From Cyanobacteria bacterium UBA5018 (GTDB lineage: Bacteria > Cyanobacteriota > Cyanobacteriia > PCC-6307 > Cyanobiaceae): DNA of 12,861 bases. The translations under genes were made by a program, and so were the position numbers. Location of the stretch: contig DGYA01000005.1 in NCBI GenBank assembly GCA_002396505.1, forward strand, positions 1 through 12,861, given 5' to 3'. The notes beneath the pieces were generated by a model, which was not told the origin of the DNA, did no database searches, and saw only the letters and a program-made list of their open reading frames with translations. The stretch's first letter is position 1. Every line of letters starts with the position of its first letter. This document shows positions 6,704 to 12,622 of this stretch, piece by piece.

Positions 6704-6753
6704 TAATGCTGCAGATTTACAGCATTAACAATTCATAGATGCAAATTCTGCAT
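6704..6753. promoter_or_regulatory. Two palindromes and HLR1-like hexamers upstream of hli
   Basis: TAATGCTG-(8)-CAGCATTA (6704-6727) is a perfect 8-base inverted repeat abutting the 11-base repeat. ATGCA-AATTC-TGCAT (6739-6753) is a second. TTTACA (6716-6721) and TTAACA (6725-6730) are 9 bases apart and resemble the HLR1 element (two GTTACAWW-type repeats, 10-base period) bound by RpaB at high-light genes, but the second copy and the spacing deviate. An operator role is inferred. Confidence 0.4.
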
Positions 6754-6809
6754 GTCGCTAGCCGCCACGGGGCAGATGATGGTGTTAGCGAAACCAGAGG
6801 GGGAGAAAC

Positions 6810-7016
6810 ATGGCCCAAGACATCACCCGAGGTCCCACCAGAAATCCAACTAGATCAAGGTTGAATAGTCCAGGCTTGAGTGGCATGGGCTGGACCGATG
6901 CCGCCGAGATGCTCAATGGCCGCTTGGCCATGATTGGCTTCGTTCTTGCCATAGCCACAGAGCTCCTCACGGGGCAAGGAGTGATTGGCCAAATCCAAGC
7001 TCTTCTGCCCAAGTAA
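6810..7016 (+). CDS. hli: High-light-inducible protein (Hlip, one-helix CAB-family)
   Basis: A 68-residue protein. A polar N-terminus with several Arg/Pro residues is followed by WTDAAEMLNGRLAMIGFVLAIATELLTGQG (about 28-57). This is a single membrane helix with the chlorophyll-binding ExxNxR motif (Glu33, Asn36, Arg38), the defining signature of Hlips. They bind chlorophyll and carotenoid and protect or help assemble photosystem II under excess light and other stresses. The ATG has a purine-rich AGAGGGGGAG 5-14 bases upstream, a strong ribosome site. The upstream region holds stacked inverted repeats and HLR1-like hexamers. A second hli gene follows about 460 bases downstream. Confidence 0.92.
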   Translation: MAQDITRGPTRNPTRSRLNSPGLSGMGWTDAAEMLNGRLAMIGFVLAIATELLTGQGVIGQIQALLPK

Positions 7017-7056
7017 ACTATTTGCGCACGAATCAGCCTTCCCGGATCACCTAGGC

Positions 7057-7242
7057 CTATAGCCTGGCCAACATGATCTCCTCAAATAGCAGTGCCAAGG
7101 CAAAAAACAGCAAACTAAAAAACAGACATATAGTACATAGCGTGACGTGATCACTGGACACCTTGCCCCAACTGGACACCTTGCCCCATTCAGGCCAGGG
7201 CATTGGCCCCTTTTTAAGCATTTTAGCTTGGCGACATGCCAC
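7057..7242 (-). CDS. Possible small membrane protein (doubtful ORF)
   Basis: A 61-codon frame on the minus strand. It has a Lys/Pro-rich N-terminus, then WGKVSSWGKVSS (the translated 18-base tandem repeat, in frame), then a strongly hydrophobic segment (LCTICLFFSLLFFALALLFEE) near the C-terminus. No ribosome-binding site is visible and I know of no homologue. An overlapping frame from 7304 also stays open, so the openness may be chance. It is included because the hydrophobic segment and the in-frame duplication are unusual. Confidence 0.2.
   Translation of the reverse strand: MACRQAKMLKKGPMPWPEWGKVSSWGKVSSDHVTLCTICLFFSLLFFALALLFEEIMLARL
7153..7188 (+). repeat. 18-base perfect tandem duplication
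   Basis: ACTGGACACCTTGCCCCA occurs twice head to tail (7153-7170, 7171-7188) with no mismatch. It begins inside the GTGATCAC palindrome. The perfect identity suggests recent slippage or duplication. Confidence 0.95.
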
Positions 7243-7378
7243 GCCAACCCCATTTGAAGCTTGCGATTCTTTCGAGGTGCCTCAATAATGCCTAGAAAAT
7301 GCATATTCTTAGTCGGGAGATGCTTGAGTTGCCATGCTTCATTTGCCAGCTTGCTTTTATAGATTCAATCTTCTTTTC

Positions 7379-7418
7379 CAGCTTTTAACTCAATCTCACA
7401 GCTTTTAACTCAATCTCC
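7379..7418 (+). repeat. 20-base tandem duplication
   Basis: CAGCTTTTAACTCAATCTCA (7379-7398) is followed directly by the same sequence with the last base changed (7399-7418). It lies about 60 bases before the second hli start, probably within its leader. Confidence 0.95.
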
Positions 7419-7475
7419 TTATCCAGTCTCAAGTCCAATGGCTTAAAGCAGTCAATTCACCAATGGAGTTCAATC

Positions 7476-7751
7476 ATGAACAGCTCAACCCGGCTTGATA
7501 AGCGCAGTTTTTCTGAATCCGAAGGCCAGGGATGGTGTGGGGATGAAGACAAGCTTGACGATCCTCGCCCCCTGGAGCCAAGGATGCAGATTGTAGGCAG
7601 TGAACGAGCCTGGGGATTCCATCGAAGGGCCGAACTCTTGAATGGGAGGATGGCAATGCTCGGATTTACAATCGGCGTGCTGATGGAATTGGCCACCGGC
7701 GAGGGTATTCTACACCAAATCGGACTTCAAGCACTCCTCCAGCACCATTGA
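7476..7751 (+). CDS. hli: High-light-inducible protein with long N-terminal extension
   Basis: A 91-residue Hlip. The C-terminal 45 residues carry WGFHRRAELLNGRMAMLGFT and ELATGEGILHQIG, with the ExxNxR chlorophyll ligand motif (Glu53, Asn56, Arg58) in a single membrane helix. The first 45 residues form a polar, acidic-basic extension with no recognisable motif and make this longer than the first Hlip. GGAG (7465-7468) is placed 7 bases before the ATG, supporting this start and therefore the extension. It is about 460 bases from the first hli gene in the same direction. Repeats flank it on both sides, and no terminator with a T run is visible downstream. Confidence 0.87.
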   Translation: MNSSTRLDKRSFSESEGQGWCGDEDKLDDPRPLEPRMQIVGSERAWGFHRRAELLNGRMAMLGFTIGVLMELATGEGILHQIGLQALLQHH

Positions 7752-7805
7752 TCTAGTTTGCGGCTTCAGCCCATTGTCGCGGCAAATACTGCAGCCATCA
7801 CATGG

Positions 7806-7838
7806 CCACTCCGCACCCACTCCGCACCCACTCCGCAC
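7806..7838 (+). repeat. 11-base tandem repeat, three perfect copies
   Basis: CCACTCCGCAC is repeated three times without mismatch at 7806-7816, 7817-7827 and 7828-7838, followed by a partial CCA. Confidence 0.95.
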
Positions 7839-7904
7839 CCATAAGAGCCAATGCCTGGGTTATCCAGGCCATCCCTAGGGGTTTGCTAATTAATTGATGG
7901 CAAG

Positions 7905-7920
7905 CAGGCAGGCAGGCAGG
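7905..7920 (+). repeat. CAGG microsatellite, four copies
   Basis: Four CAGG units run from 7905 to 7920. This is a simple slippage-prone tract in non-coding DNA. Confidence 0.9.
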
Positions 7921-7937
7921 AGCATGGGGGATATTTC

Positions 7938-7975
7938 AGCCGGGAGCTGAACCTGGAGCCGGAAGCTGAGCCTGG
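7938..7975 (+). repeat. 19-base tandem repeat, two copies
   Basis: AGCCGGGAGCTGAACCTGG (7938-7956) is followed directly by AGCCGGAAGCTGAGCCTGG (7957-7975), 17 of 19 identical. A more decayed continuation may follow to about 8010. Confidence 0.85.
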
Positions 7976-8059
7976 CCCTGGCGCCAGAGCTGGACTGAAG
8001 CCGAAGAACCTTGTGGGGGCGGGCATGGCGATGGCCTAGGGCCGTGCAGCTGGGCACAT

Positions 8060-8088
8060 AAAAAACCCGGAACCCTAGGGCTCCGGGT
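8060..8088 (-). terminator. Rho-independent terminator for the tkt transcript
   Basis: On the minus strand ACCCGGA and TCCGGGT arms (plus-strand 8065-8071 and 8082-8088) enclose an inner CCC-TA-GGG and are followed by six T (plus-strand A run 8060-8065). It points the right way for tkt but lies about 335 bases past the tkt stop, so the mRNA should carry a long 3' untranslated region. Confidence 0.8.
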
Positions 8089-8106
8089 CAATCAAACTCA
8101 CTGATG

Positions 8107-8400
8107 AGCTAGACCATCAGTTTGCCAATGAGCTTGAAAACAAGTCTGACAATTAGCTTGCAAAATGAGTCTGAGAATGAACTTACCAACGAGCTGCCGA
8201 TGGATTGACCTATGGCTTGGCCAATCACCCATTGATTAGCTTGGCAATCAGTTGATTGATCGGCGAGCAGATCAGTTGGTTGCCAGCTAATTTACTGGTG
8301 GCGAGCTTGTGGCTTGTCCAGCTTGTAAGTGATCAAATTAGCTTGACCAGCTTGTTACTGATCAGCTTGGCTGGCCAGTTTGAGGCTGGCCAGTTTATAT
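8107..8400. repeat. Degenerate 12-nt tandem repeat array in the tkt 3' untranslated region
   Basis: Between the tkt terminator and stop codon the DNA breaks into units of mostly 12 bases with plus-strand consensus close to AGcTTGnCAATg. Examples are AGTTTGCCAATG (8119-8130), AGCTTGAAAACA (8131-8142), AGTCTGACAATT (8143-8154), AGTCTGAGAATG (8168-8179), AACTTACCAACG (8180-8191), AGCTTGGCAATC (8238-8249) and AGTTGATTGATC (8250-8261). Phase is well kept from 8107 to about 8215. Beyond that unit length drifts (9-20 bases) but AGCTTG words continue to about 8400. Stops occur in all frames I checked, so it is non-coding. Function unknown; it would be transcribed as part of the tkt mRNA. Confidence 0.75.
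8369..8396 (+). repeat. 13-base direct repeat at the stop-proximal end of the array
   Basis: GGCTGGCCAGTTT occurs at 8369-8381 and 8384-8396, separated by two bases. It contains the TGGCCA palindrome and lies about 30 bases from the tkt stop codon. Confidence 0.9.
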
Positions 8401-8423
8401 CTAGCTGGCTGTTATGAATCGAA

Positions 8424-10430
8424 TCAGCCCAGAGCCTTGGCCTTGGCAACCACGTTGTCCACGGTGAAGCCAAACTTCTCCAGGCAGACTGGGCCAGGGG
8501 CCGAGGCACCGAAGCGGTCGATGGAAACGGTGTCGCCATCGAAGCCGCTGTACTTGTGCCAGCCGAAGGAACTGGAGGCTTCCACCACCAAGCGCTTGCG
8601 CACGGAGGCGGGCAGCACGGATTCGCGATAGGCGGCATCCTGCTCTTCGAACAGATCCACACAGGGCATAGACACCACCCGCACGCTCTTACCATCGGCA
8701 CGCAGCTGGGCTGCCGCCTTGACGCAGAGATCGAGTTCGGTGCCGGTGCCGATCAGGATTAGATCCGGAGTGCCATCGCTATCCTCCAGGATGTAACCAC
8801 CTTTGGCCACCTTGGCGGCGGTGGAGTTGGGTTGGTTGACCATTGCCTGGCGGCTCAGGGCCAACACCGTGGGCCGTTGGCGATTTTGCACGGCCACCTG
8901 ATAGGCCCCCATGGTCTCGTTGCCGTCGCCGGGGCGCATCACCAGCAGGTTGGGGATGGCGCGCAGGTTGGCCAGGGTTTCCACCGGCTGGTGGGTGGGG
9001 CCGTCTTCTCCCAGGCCAATGGAATCGTGGGTGAGCACATAGATCACACCCAACTCACTCAATGCCGAGAGGCGGATGGCGCCGATCATGTAGCCGGCGA
9101 ACACCAGGAAGGTGCCGCCGTAGGGAATCAGGCCGCTGCCGTGATAAGCAATGCCATTGAGAATGGCTGCCATGGCGTGCTCGCGCACCCCGAAATGCAG
9201 ATAGCGGTTGGCCTCGGCCCCTTTCTGGAAGCTGGCTTCTCCCTTGATGTCGGTGAGGTTTGAGTGGGTGAGGTCGGCGGAGCCGCCGATCAGTTCCGGC
9301 AGGTTGGGGCCAAAGGCATTCAGTGCGTTGTAGGAGTGCTGGCGGGTGGCCAGACCCTTGTCTTCTGGACTGAAGCTAGGCAGCTTGGCATCCCAATCCT
9401 GGGGCAGTTCGCCGCGCAGCATGCGCTCGAATAGGGCGGCGTCAGCTGGATAGAGGCTGCGATAGTTGTCCAGGGTGACATTCCAGGCGGCCTCGTGGGC
9501 TTCGCCACGGCTGATCGCCTGGCGCCAGTGGTCCAGGGCCTCCTGGGGCACCTCGAAGGGGCCGTAGCTCCAATCGAGGTTCTTACGGGTGAGTTCGGCT
9601 TCATCGGCACCGAGGGCCGCGCCATGCACGCCAGCGGTGTTGGCCTTGTTGGGCGAGCCGTAGCCGATGGTGGTGGTCACCTTGATCATCGACGGCTTGT
9701 CGGTGACGGCCTTGGCCGCTTCAATTGCCTTGGCAATTGCGTCTATATCGGTATTGCCATCTTCTACGTGAATGGTGTGCCAGCCATAGGCCTCATAGCG
9801 CTGCAGCACGTCCTCGGTGAAGGAAACCGAGGTGTTGCCGTCGATGGTGATGTGGTTGTCGTCGTAGAGGGCGATCAGCTTGCCCAGGCCCAGGTGACCG
9901 GCCAGGGAGGCGGCCTCACTGGAGATCCCCTCTTGATGACAGCCGTCACCCATGATCACGTAGGTGTAGTGATCGACGAGGTTGCAGCCTTCCTTGTTGA
10001 ACTTGGCGGCCAGATGGGCTTCTGCAATTGCCAGACCCACCGCATTGGAGATGCCCTGTCCCAGCGGACCTGTGGTCACCTCTACGCCGGCCGTTTCGAA
10101 AGTTTCGGGGTGGCCAGGGGTGCGGCTACCCCACTGGCGGAAACTTTTGATGTCTTCAATGCCCACCGAGTCGTAACCGGTGAGATGCAGCAGCGCATAG
10201 AGCAGCATGCAGCCGTGGCCCGCCGAGAGCACAAAGCGATCACGGTTGAACCACTTGGGATTTTTGGGGTTGTGCCGCAGCAACTTGTCCCACAGGGCGT
10301 AGGCCATGGGGGCGGCCCCCATCGGTAGGCCCGGGTGACCGGAATTGGATTTGTTGATCGCGTCAATCGCTAGAAAGCGAATGCTGTTGACGCAGAGCGT
10401 TTCGATCGAGGTGGTGGGAGCGGCGACCAT
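8424..10430 (-). CDS. tkt: Transketolase
   Basis: A 668-residue thiamine-diphosphate enzyme of the Calvin cycle and pentose phosphate pathway. It moves two-carbon units from ketoses to aldoses in the cytoplasm or carboxysome-side stroma equivalent. Landmarks are SNSGHPGLPMGAAP (28-41, cofactor/substrate His31), SAGHG (69-73), the TPP/Mg motif MGDGCHQEG...DDNHITIDG (160-198, Asn192), the pyrimidine-domain LHFGVREHAMAAILNGIA (411-428, catalytic Glu417) and GLGEDGPTHQP (472-482, His480). The C-terminal domain runs to residue 668. The length is that of full-size bacterial transketolase. It follows fabF by about 80 bases with no T-run terminator between, so acpP-fabF-tkt may be co-transcribed. Its own terminator lies about 335 bases past the stop, after a degenerate repeat array. 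Confidence 0.97.
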   Translation of the reverse strand: MVAAPTTSIETLCVNSIRFLAIDAINKSNSGHPGLPMGAAPMAYALWDKLLRHNPKNPKWFNRDRFVLSAGHGCMLLYALLHLTGYDSVGIEDIKSFRQWGSRTPGHPETFETAGVEVTTGPLGQGISNAVGLAIAEAHLAAKFNKEGCNLVDHYTYVIMGDGCHQEGISSEAASLAGHLGLGKLIALYDDNHITIDGNTSVSFTEDVLQRYEAYGWHTIHVEDGNTDIDAIAKAIEAAKAVTDKPSMIKVTTTIGYGSPNKANTAGVHGAALGADEAELTRKNLDWSYGPFEVPQEALDHWRQAISRGEAHEAAWNVTLDNYRSLYPADAALFERMLRGELPQDWDAKLPSFSPEDKGLATRQHSYNALNAFGPNLPELIGGSADLTHSNLTDIKGEASFQKGAEANRYLHFGVREHAMAAILNGIAYHGSGLIPYGGTFLVFAGYMIGAIRLSALSELGVIYVLTHDSIGLGEDGPTHQPVETLANLRAIPNLLVMRPGDGNETMGAYQVAVQNRQRPTVLALSRQAMVNQPNSTAAKVAKGGYILEDSDGTPDLILIGTGTELDLCVKAAAQLRADGKSVRVVSMPCVDLFEEQDAAYRESVLPASVRKRLVVEASSSFGWHKYSGFDGDTVSIDRFGASAPGPVCLEKFGFTVDNVVAKAKALG

Positions 10431-10512
10431 CGGAGGGGAGCTGATGTGAGGGAGGGGGAGGCCGGAGAAGGTATCGCCCTAGGCGAAGCAGCTGGCCGGG
10501 CTGAAGCCGGAG

Positions 10513-11760
10513 TCAGACCATGCGCCGGAAGGCCAGGCAGACGTTGTGGCCGCCGAACCCGAACGAGTTCGAAAGCACTACGTCGAGTTTCCGTTCCCGG
10601 GCCTGGTTGGGCACCACATCTAGATCACAGGCTGGATCTGGATTTTGGTAATTGATCGTAGGTGGTACGAGGCCGTGCTCCATCGCTAGAACGGCAGCAA
10701 CGGCTTCAATGCCACCACTGCCGCCCAGCAGATGGCCGGTCATGGATTTGGTGGAGCTCACTGGGATGCGGTAGGCGTGCTCCCCCAGGGCGCTCTTGAT
10801 CGCCGCGGTTTCATTGGCATCATTCGCCGGCGTGCTGGTGCCGTGGGCGTTCACGTAGTCCACGGCCTCAGGATTGAGACCAGCGTCCGAGAGGGCCAGG
10901 CGCATCGCCGCCGCACCGCCCAGGCCGCCGGGGGAGGGGGAGGTGATGTGGTGGGCATCACAGCTCATGCCATAGCCCACGATTTCGGCCAGCACCGTGG
11001 CGCCGCGGGCGCGGGCGCATTCCAGGCTCTCCAGCACCAGCACTCCGGAGCCTTCGCCGATCACGAAGCCATCCCGCTCCGCATCGAAGGGCCGACTGGC
11101 GCTGCTGGGATCGCCATTGCGAAATGACAGGGCCTTGGCGCTGGCGAAGCCAGCCACGCCAAGCGGGGTGATCGCCGACTCGGCGCCACCGCAGACCATG
11201 GCGTCAGCCAGGCCCATTTGAATCAGGCGGAAGGCATCGCCAATGGCGTTGGAGCCGGCGGCACAGGCCGTGGCCACCGCCGTGCTCGGCCCCTTGGCCC
11301 CCAAGGCGATGGCGGCCAGACCGGTGGCCATGTTGGGAATCATCATCGGTACGCAGAACGGACTGACCCGATCTGGACCGCGATCCTTGAGTACGTGGGC
11401 CTGGGTTTCCATCATCAGCAGGCCCCCCACCCCAGAGCCGATCGCCACCCCCACCCGGTGCTGGTTGGAGTCATCGATGGTCAGCCCCGCATGGATGACG
11501 GCCTGCTTGGCGGCGACGACGCCAAATTGACAAAAGCGATCCCAGCGCTTGCTCTCCTTGGGCTCGAGCCAGCCGCTGGGATCAAAATTTTTCACCTCTG
11601 CCGCGAACCTGCAGGCGTGGCGGGCAGCATCAAACAGCGTGATTGGGGCCACGCCGTTGCGCGCACTGCTCAGCCCGCTCCAGTAGCTGGATACGTCGTT
11701 GCCAATGGGAGTAACCGCGCCGAGGCCGGTGACGACGACGCGATGGAGACCCTGCACCAT
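10513..11760 (-). CDS. fabF: 3-oxoacyl-ACP synthase II (KAS II)
   Basis: A 415-residue condensing enzyme of type II fatty-acid synthesis; it joins malonyl-ACP to acyl-ACP to elongate the chain. The N-terminus is RVVVTGLGAVTPIGND. The catalytic triad is visible as Cys166 in TACAAGSNAIG, His306 in NAHGTSTPANDANET and His343 in STKSMTGHLLGGSGG. The Gly-rich C-terminal SNSFGFGGHN is also present. The length matches FabF (about 413). It lies 9 bases after acpP in the same direction, so the synthase is made alongside its carrier protein. No strong ribosome site is visible, consistent with translation linked to acpP. Confidence 0.97.
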   Translation of the reverse strand: MVQGLHRVVVTGLGAVTPIGNDVSSYWSGLSSARNGVAPITLFDAARHACRFAAEVKNFDPSGWLEPKESKRWDRFCQFGVVAAKQAVIHAGLTIDDSNQHRVGVAIGSGVGGLLMMETQAHVLKDRGPDRVSPFCVPMMIPNMATGLAAIALGAKGPSTAVATACAAGSNAIGDAFRLIQMGLADAMVCGGAESAITPLGVAGFASAKALSFRNGDPSSASRPFDAERDGFVIGEGSGVLVLESLECARARGATVLAEIVGYGMSCDAHHITSPSPGGLGGAAAMRLALSDAGLNPEAVDYVNAHGTSTPANDANETAAIKSALGEHAYRIPVSSTKSMTGHLLGGSGGIEAVAAVLAMEHGLVPPTINYQNPDPACDLDVVPNQARERKLDVVLSNSFGFGGHNVCLAFRRMV

Positions 11761-11769
11761 GGATGGAGT

Positions 11770-12012
11770 TCAGGCCTGTTTGGCCTGGATGTAGGAGACC
11801 GCATCGCCAACGGTGGTGATGCCCTCGGCGTCTTCGTCGGGGATTTCGATGTCGAAGGCTTCTTCCAGGGCCATCACCAGTTCCACGGTGTCGAGCGAGT
11901 CAGCGCCGAGGTCGTCCTGGAAGTTGGATTCAGACTTCACCTCAGCAATATCAACACTGAGCTGCTCGGCAACGATCGAGCTCACCTTGTCGAGAATCTC
12001 GTTGTTGGACAT
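11770..12012 (-). CDS. acpP: Acyl carrier protein
   Basis: An 80-residue acidic protein with the four-helix ACP pattern. The phosphopantetheine site is Ser39 in DDLGADSLDTVELVMALEE, followed by IEIPDEDAEGITTVGDAVSYI. It carries acyl intermediates as thioesters for fatty-acid synthesis. It is the first gene of an apparent acpP-fabF-tkt series and is divergent from psaC, with about 237 bases between the start codons. I could not identify a convincing promoter on the minus strand in that GC-rich spacer. Confidence 0.97.
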   Translation of the reverse strand: MSNNEILDKVSSIVAEQLSVDIAEVKSESNFQDDLGADSLDTVELVMALEEAFDIEIPDEDAEGITTVGDAVSYIQAKQA

Positions 12013-12190
12013 GGCTGCTGGGACAGTGGGCGCACTCTACGGGTCGCCCTGGAGCCCGCCTGGAGCTGGCCCCGCAGTTCGGCCATGCCCGGGGCCAGGT
12101 GGCATAGGCCCCTTCCCGGGGACGGCTGGGGGCTTGTGAACAAGGGTGAAGCCGAGGCGATCTGGCCGCTCCGCTGCCGGTTGCCCTGGG

Positions 12191-12196
12191 TACGTT
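12191..12196 (+). promoter_or_regulatory. Possible -10 element of psaC
   Basis: TACGTT fits TANNNT and would start a transcript about 45-50 bases before the psaC ATG. No -35 is recognisable upstream in this GC-rich sequence. Confidence 0.25.
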
Positions 12197-12249
12197 GAGC
12201 GCCTGCCGTTCTCCTTCGGCTACCGCCCCGCTGACGCCACCCGAGGCAC

Positions 12250-12495
12250 ATGTCCCACGCCGTCAAGATCTACGACACCTGCATCGGCTGCACCCAGTGT
12301 GTGCGTGCCTGCCCCTTGGACGTTCTGGAAATGGTGCCCTGGGATGGCTGCAAGGCCAGCCAGATCGCCTCTTCTCCCCGCACCGAAGACTGCGTCGGTT
12401 GCAAGCGCTGTGAAACCGCCTGCCCCACCGATTTCCTTTCCATCCGTGTCTACCTGGGCGACGAAACCAGTCGCTCCATGGGCCTGGCCTACTGA
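12250..12495 (+). CDS. psaC: PsaC, photosystem I iron-sulfur subunit
   Basis: An 81-residue ferredoxin-like protein that holds the two [4Fe-4S] clusters FA and FB on the stromal (cytoplasmic) side of photosystem I and passes electrons to ferredoxin or flavodoxin. Both cluster motifs are complete: Cys11, 14, 17 and 21 in CIGCTQCVRACP, and Cys48, 51, 54 and 58 in CVGCKRCETACP. The C-terminus GLAY is typical and the length is exactly that of the family. GAGG lies 3 bases before the ATG. Three adjacent hairpins follow the stop, the last being a terminator. Confidence 0.98.
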   Translation: MSHAVKIYDTCIGCTQCVRACPLDVLEMVPWDGCKASQIASSPRTEDCVGCKRCETACPTDFLSIRVYLGDETSRSMGLAY

Positions 12496-12544
12496 GGCTG
12501 GCCAGCAGGGAGTCTCCAAGACCCAAGCAGTTCAAGATCAGCCC

Positions 12545-12582
12545 GATGTCGCCTGCCGACATCAGAGCTTGCCAATAAGCTC
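12545..12582 (+). other. Two mRNA hairpins in the psaC 3' untranslated region
   Basis: GATGTCG-CCTGC-CGACATC (12545-12563) and GAGCTT-GCCAAT-AAGCTC (12565-12582) are perfect stem-loops one base apart. They sit directly before the terminator stem, giving three consecutive hairpins. They may protect the abundant psaC message from 3' exonucleases (inference). Confidence 0.7.
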
Positions 12583-12608
12583 AAGCCCGGCCCAGCCGGG
12601 CTTTTTTT
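12583..12608 (+). terminator. Rho-independent terminator of psaC
   Basis: AAGCCCGGC (12583-12591), loop CCA, GCCGGGCTT (12595-12603), then a T run to 12608. It is a textbook strong terminator about 90 bases after the psaC stop and only 14 bases before the glmS start codon. Confidence 0.92.
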
Positions 12609-12622
12609 GTGATGAGAGCGCC

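Larger units (their letters stand above)
7017..7475. other. Repeat-bearing spacer between the two hli genes
   Basis: About 460 bases, more AT-rich than its surroundings. It contains two short perfect or near-perfect tandem duplications (7153-7188 and 7379-7418), an 8-base palindrome GTGATCAC (7147-7154) and several AGCTTG words (for example 7225-7230, 7258-7263, 7349-7354). TATAGA at 7358-7363 could be a -10 for the downstream hli gene, with a long leader, but no -35 is apparent. A minus-strand open frame (7057-7242) is listed separately with low confidence. Confidence 0.6.
7752..8059. other. Repeat-rich spacer downstream of the second hli gene
   Basis: About 300 bases without a convincing gene. 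It contains three separate small tandem repeats (11 bases x 3, 4 bases x 4, 19 bases x 2), listed individually. No ORF here has a recognisable product. Confidence 0.6.

Noticed and set aside
6716..6732. True HLR1 (RpaB) element
   Set aside because: The two hexamers are 9 rather than 10 bases apart and the second reads TTAACA; too divergent to call firmly, so mentioned only as HLR1-like.
7153..7188. Insertion-sequence terminal repeat
   Set aside because: No transposase, no matching inverted copy and no flanking target duplication in the window; kept only as a speculative finding.
8107..8400. CRISPR-like array
   Set aside because: Units are about 12 bases, imperfect and contiguous, with no unique spacers of 30-40 bases and no cas genes nearby.
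9495..10328. 277-codon plus-strand open frame inside tkt
   Set aside because: It is antisense to a complete, well-conserved transketolase. Its composition is what a GC-rich gene produces on the opposite strand, and it has no recognisable motif.
11218..12198. 326-codon plus-strand open frame across fabF and acpP
   Set aside because: It is a shadow of two clear minus-strand genes. The protein has no known domain and crosses the acpP-fabF junction.
12609..12622. glmS ribozyme or riboswitch
   Set aside because: Only 14 bases separate the psaC terminator from the glmS ATG, far too short, and no ribozyme-like fold is present upstream.
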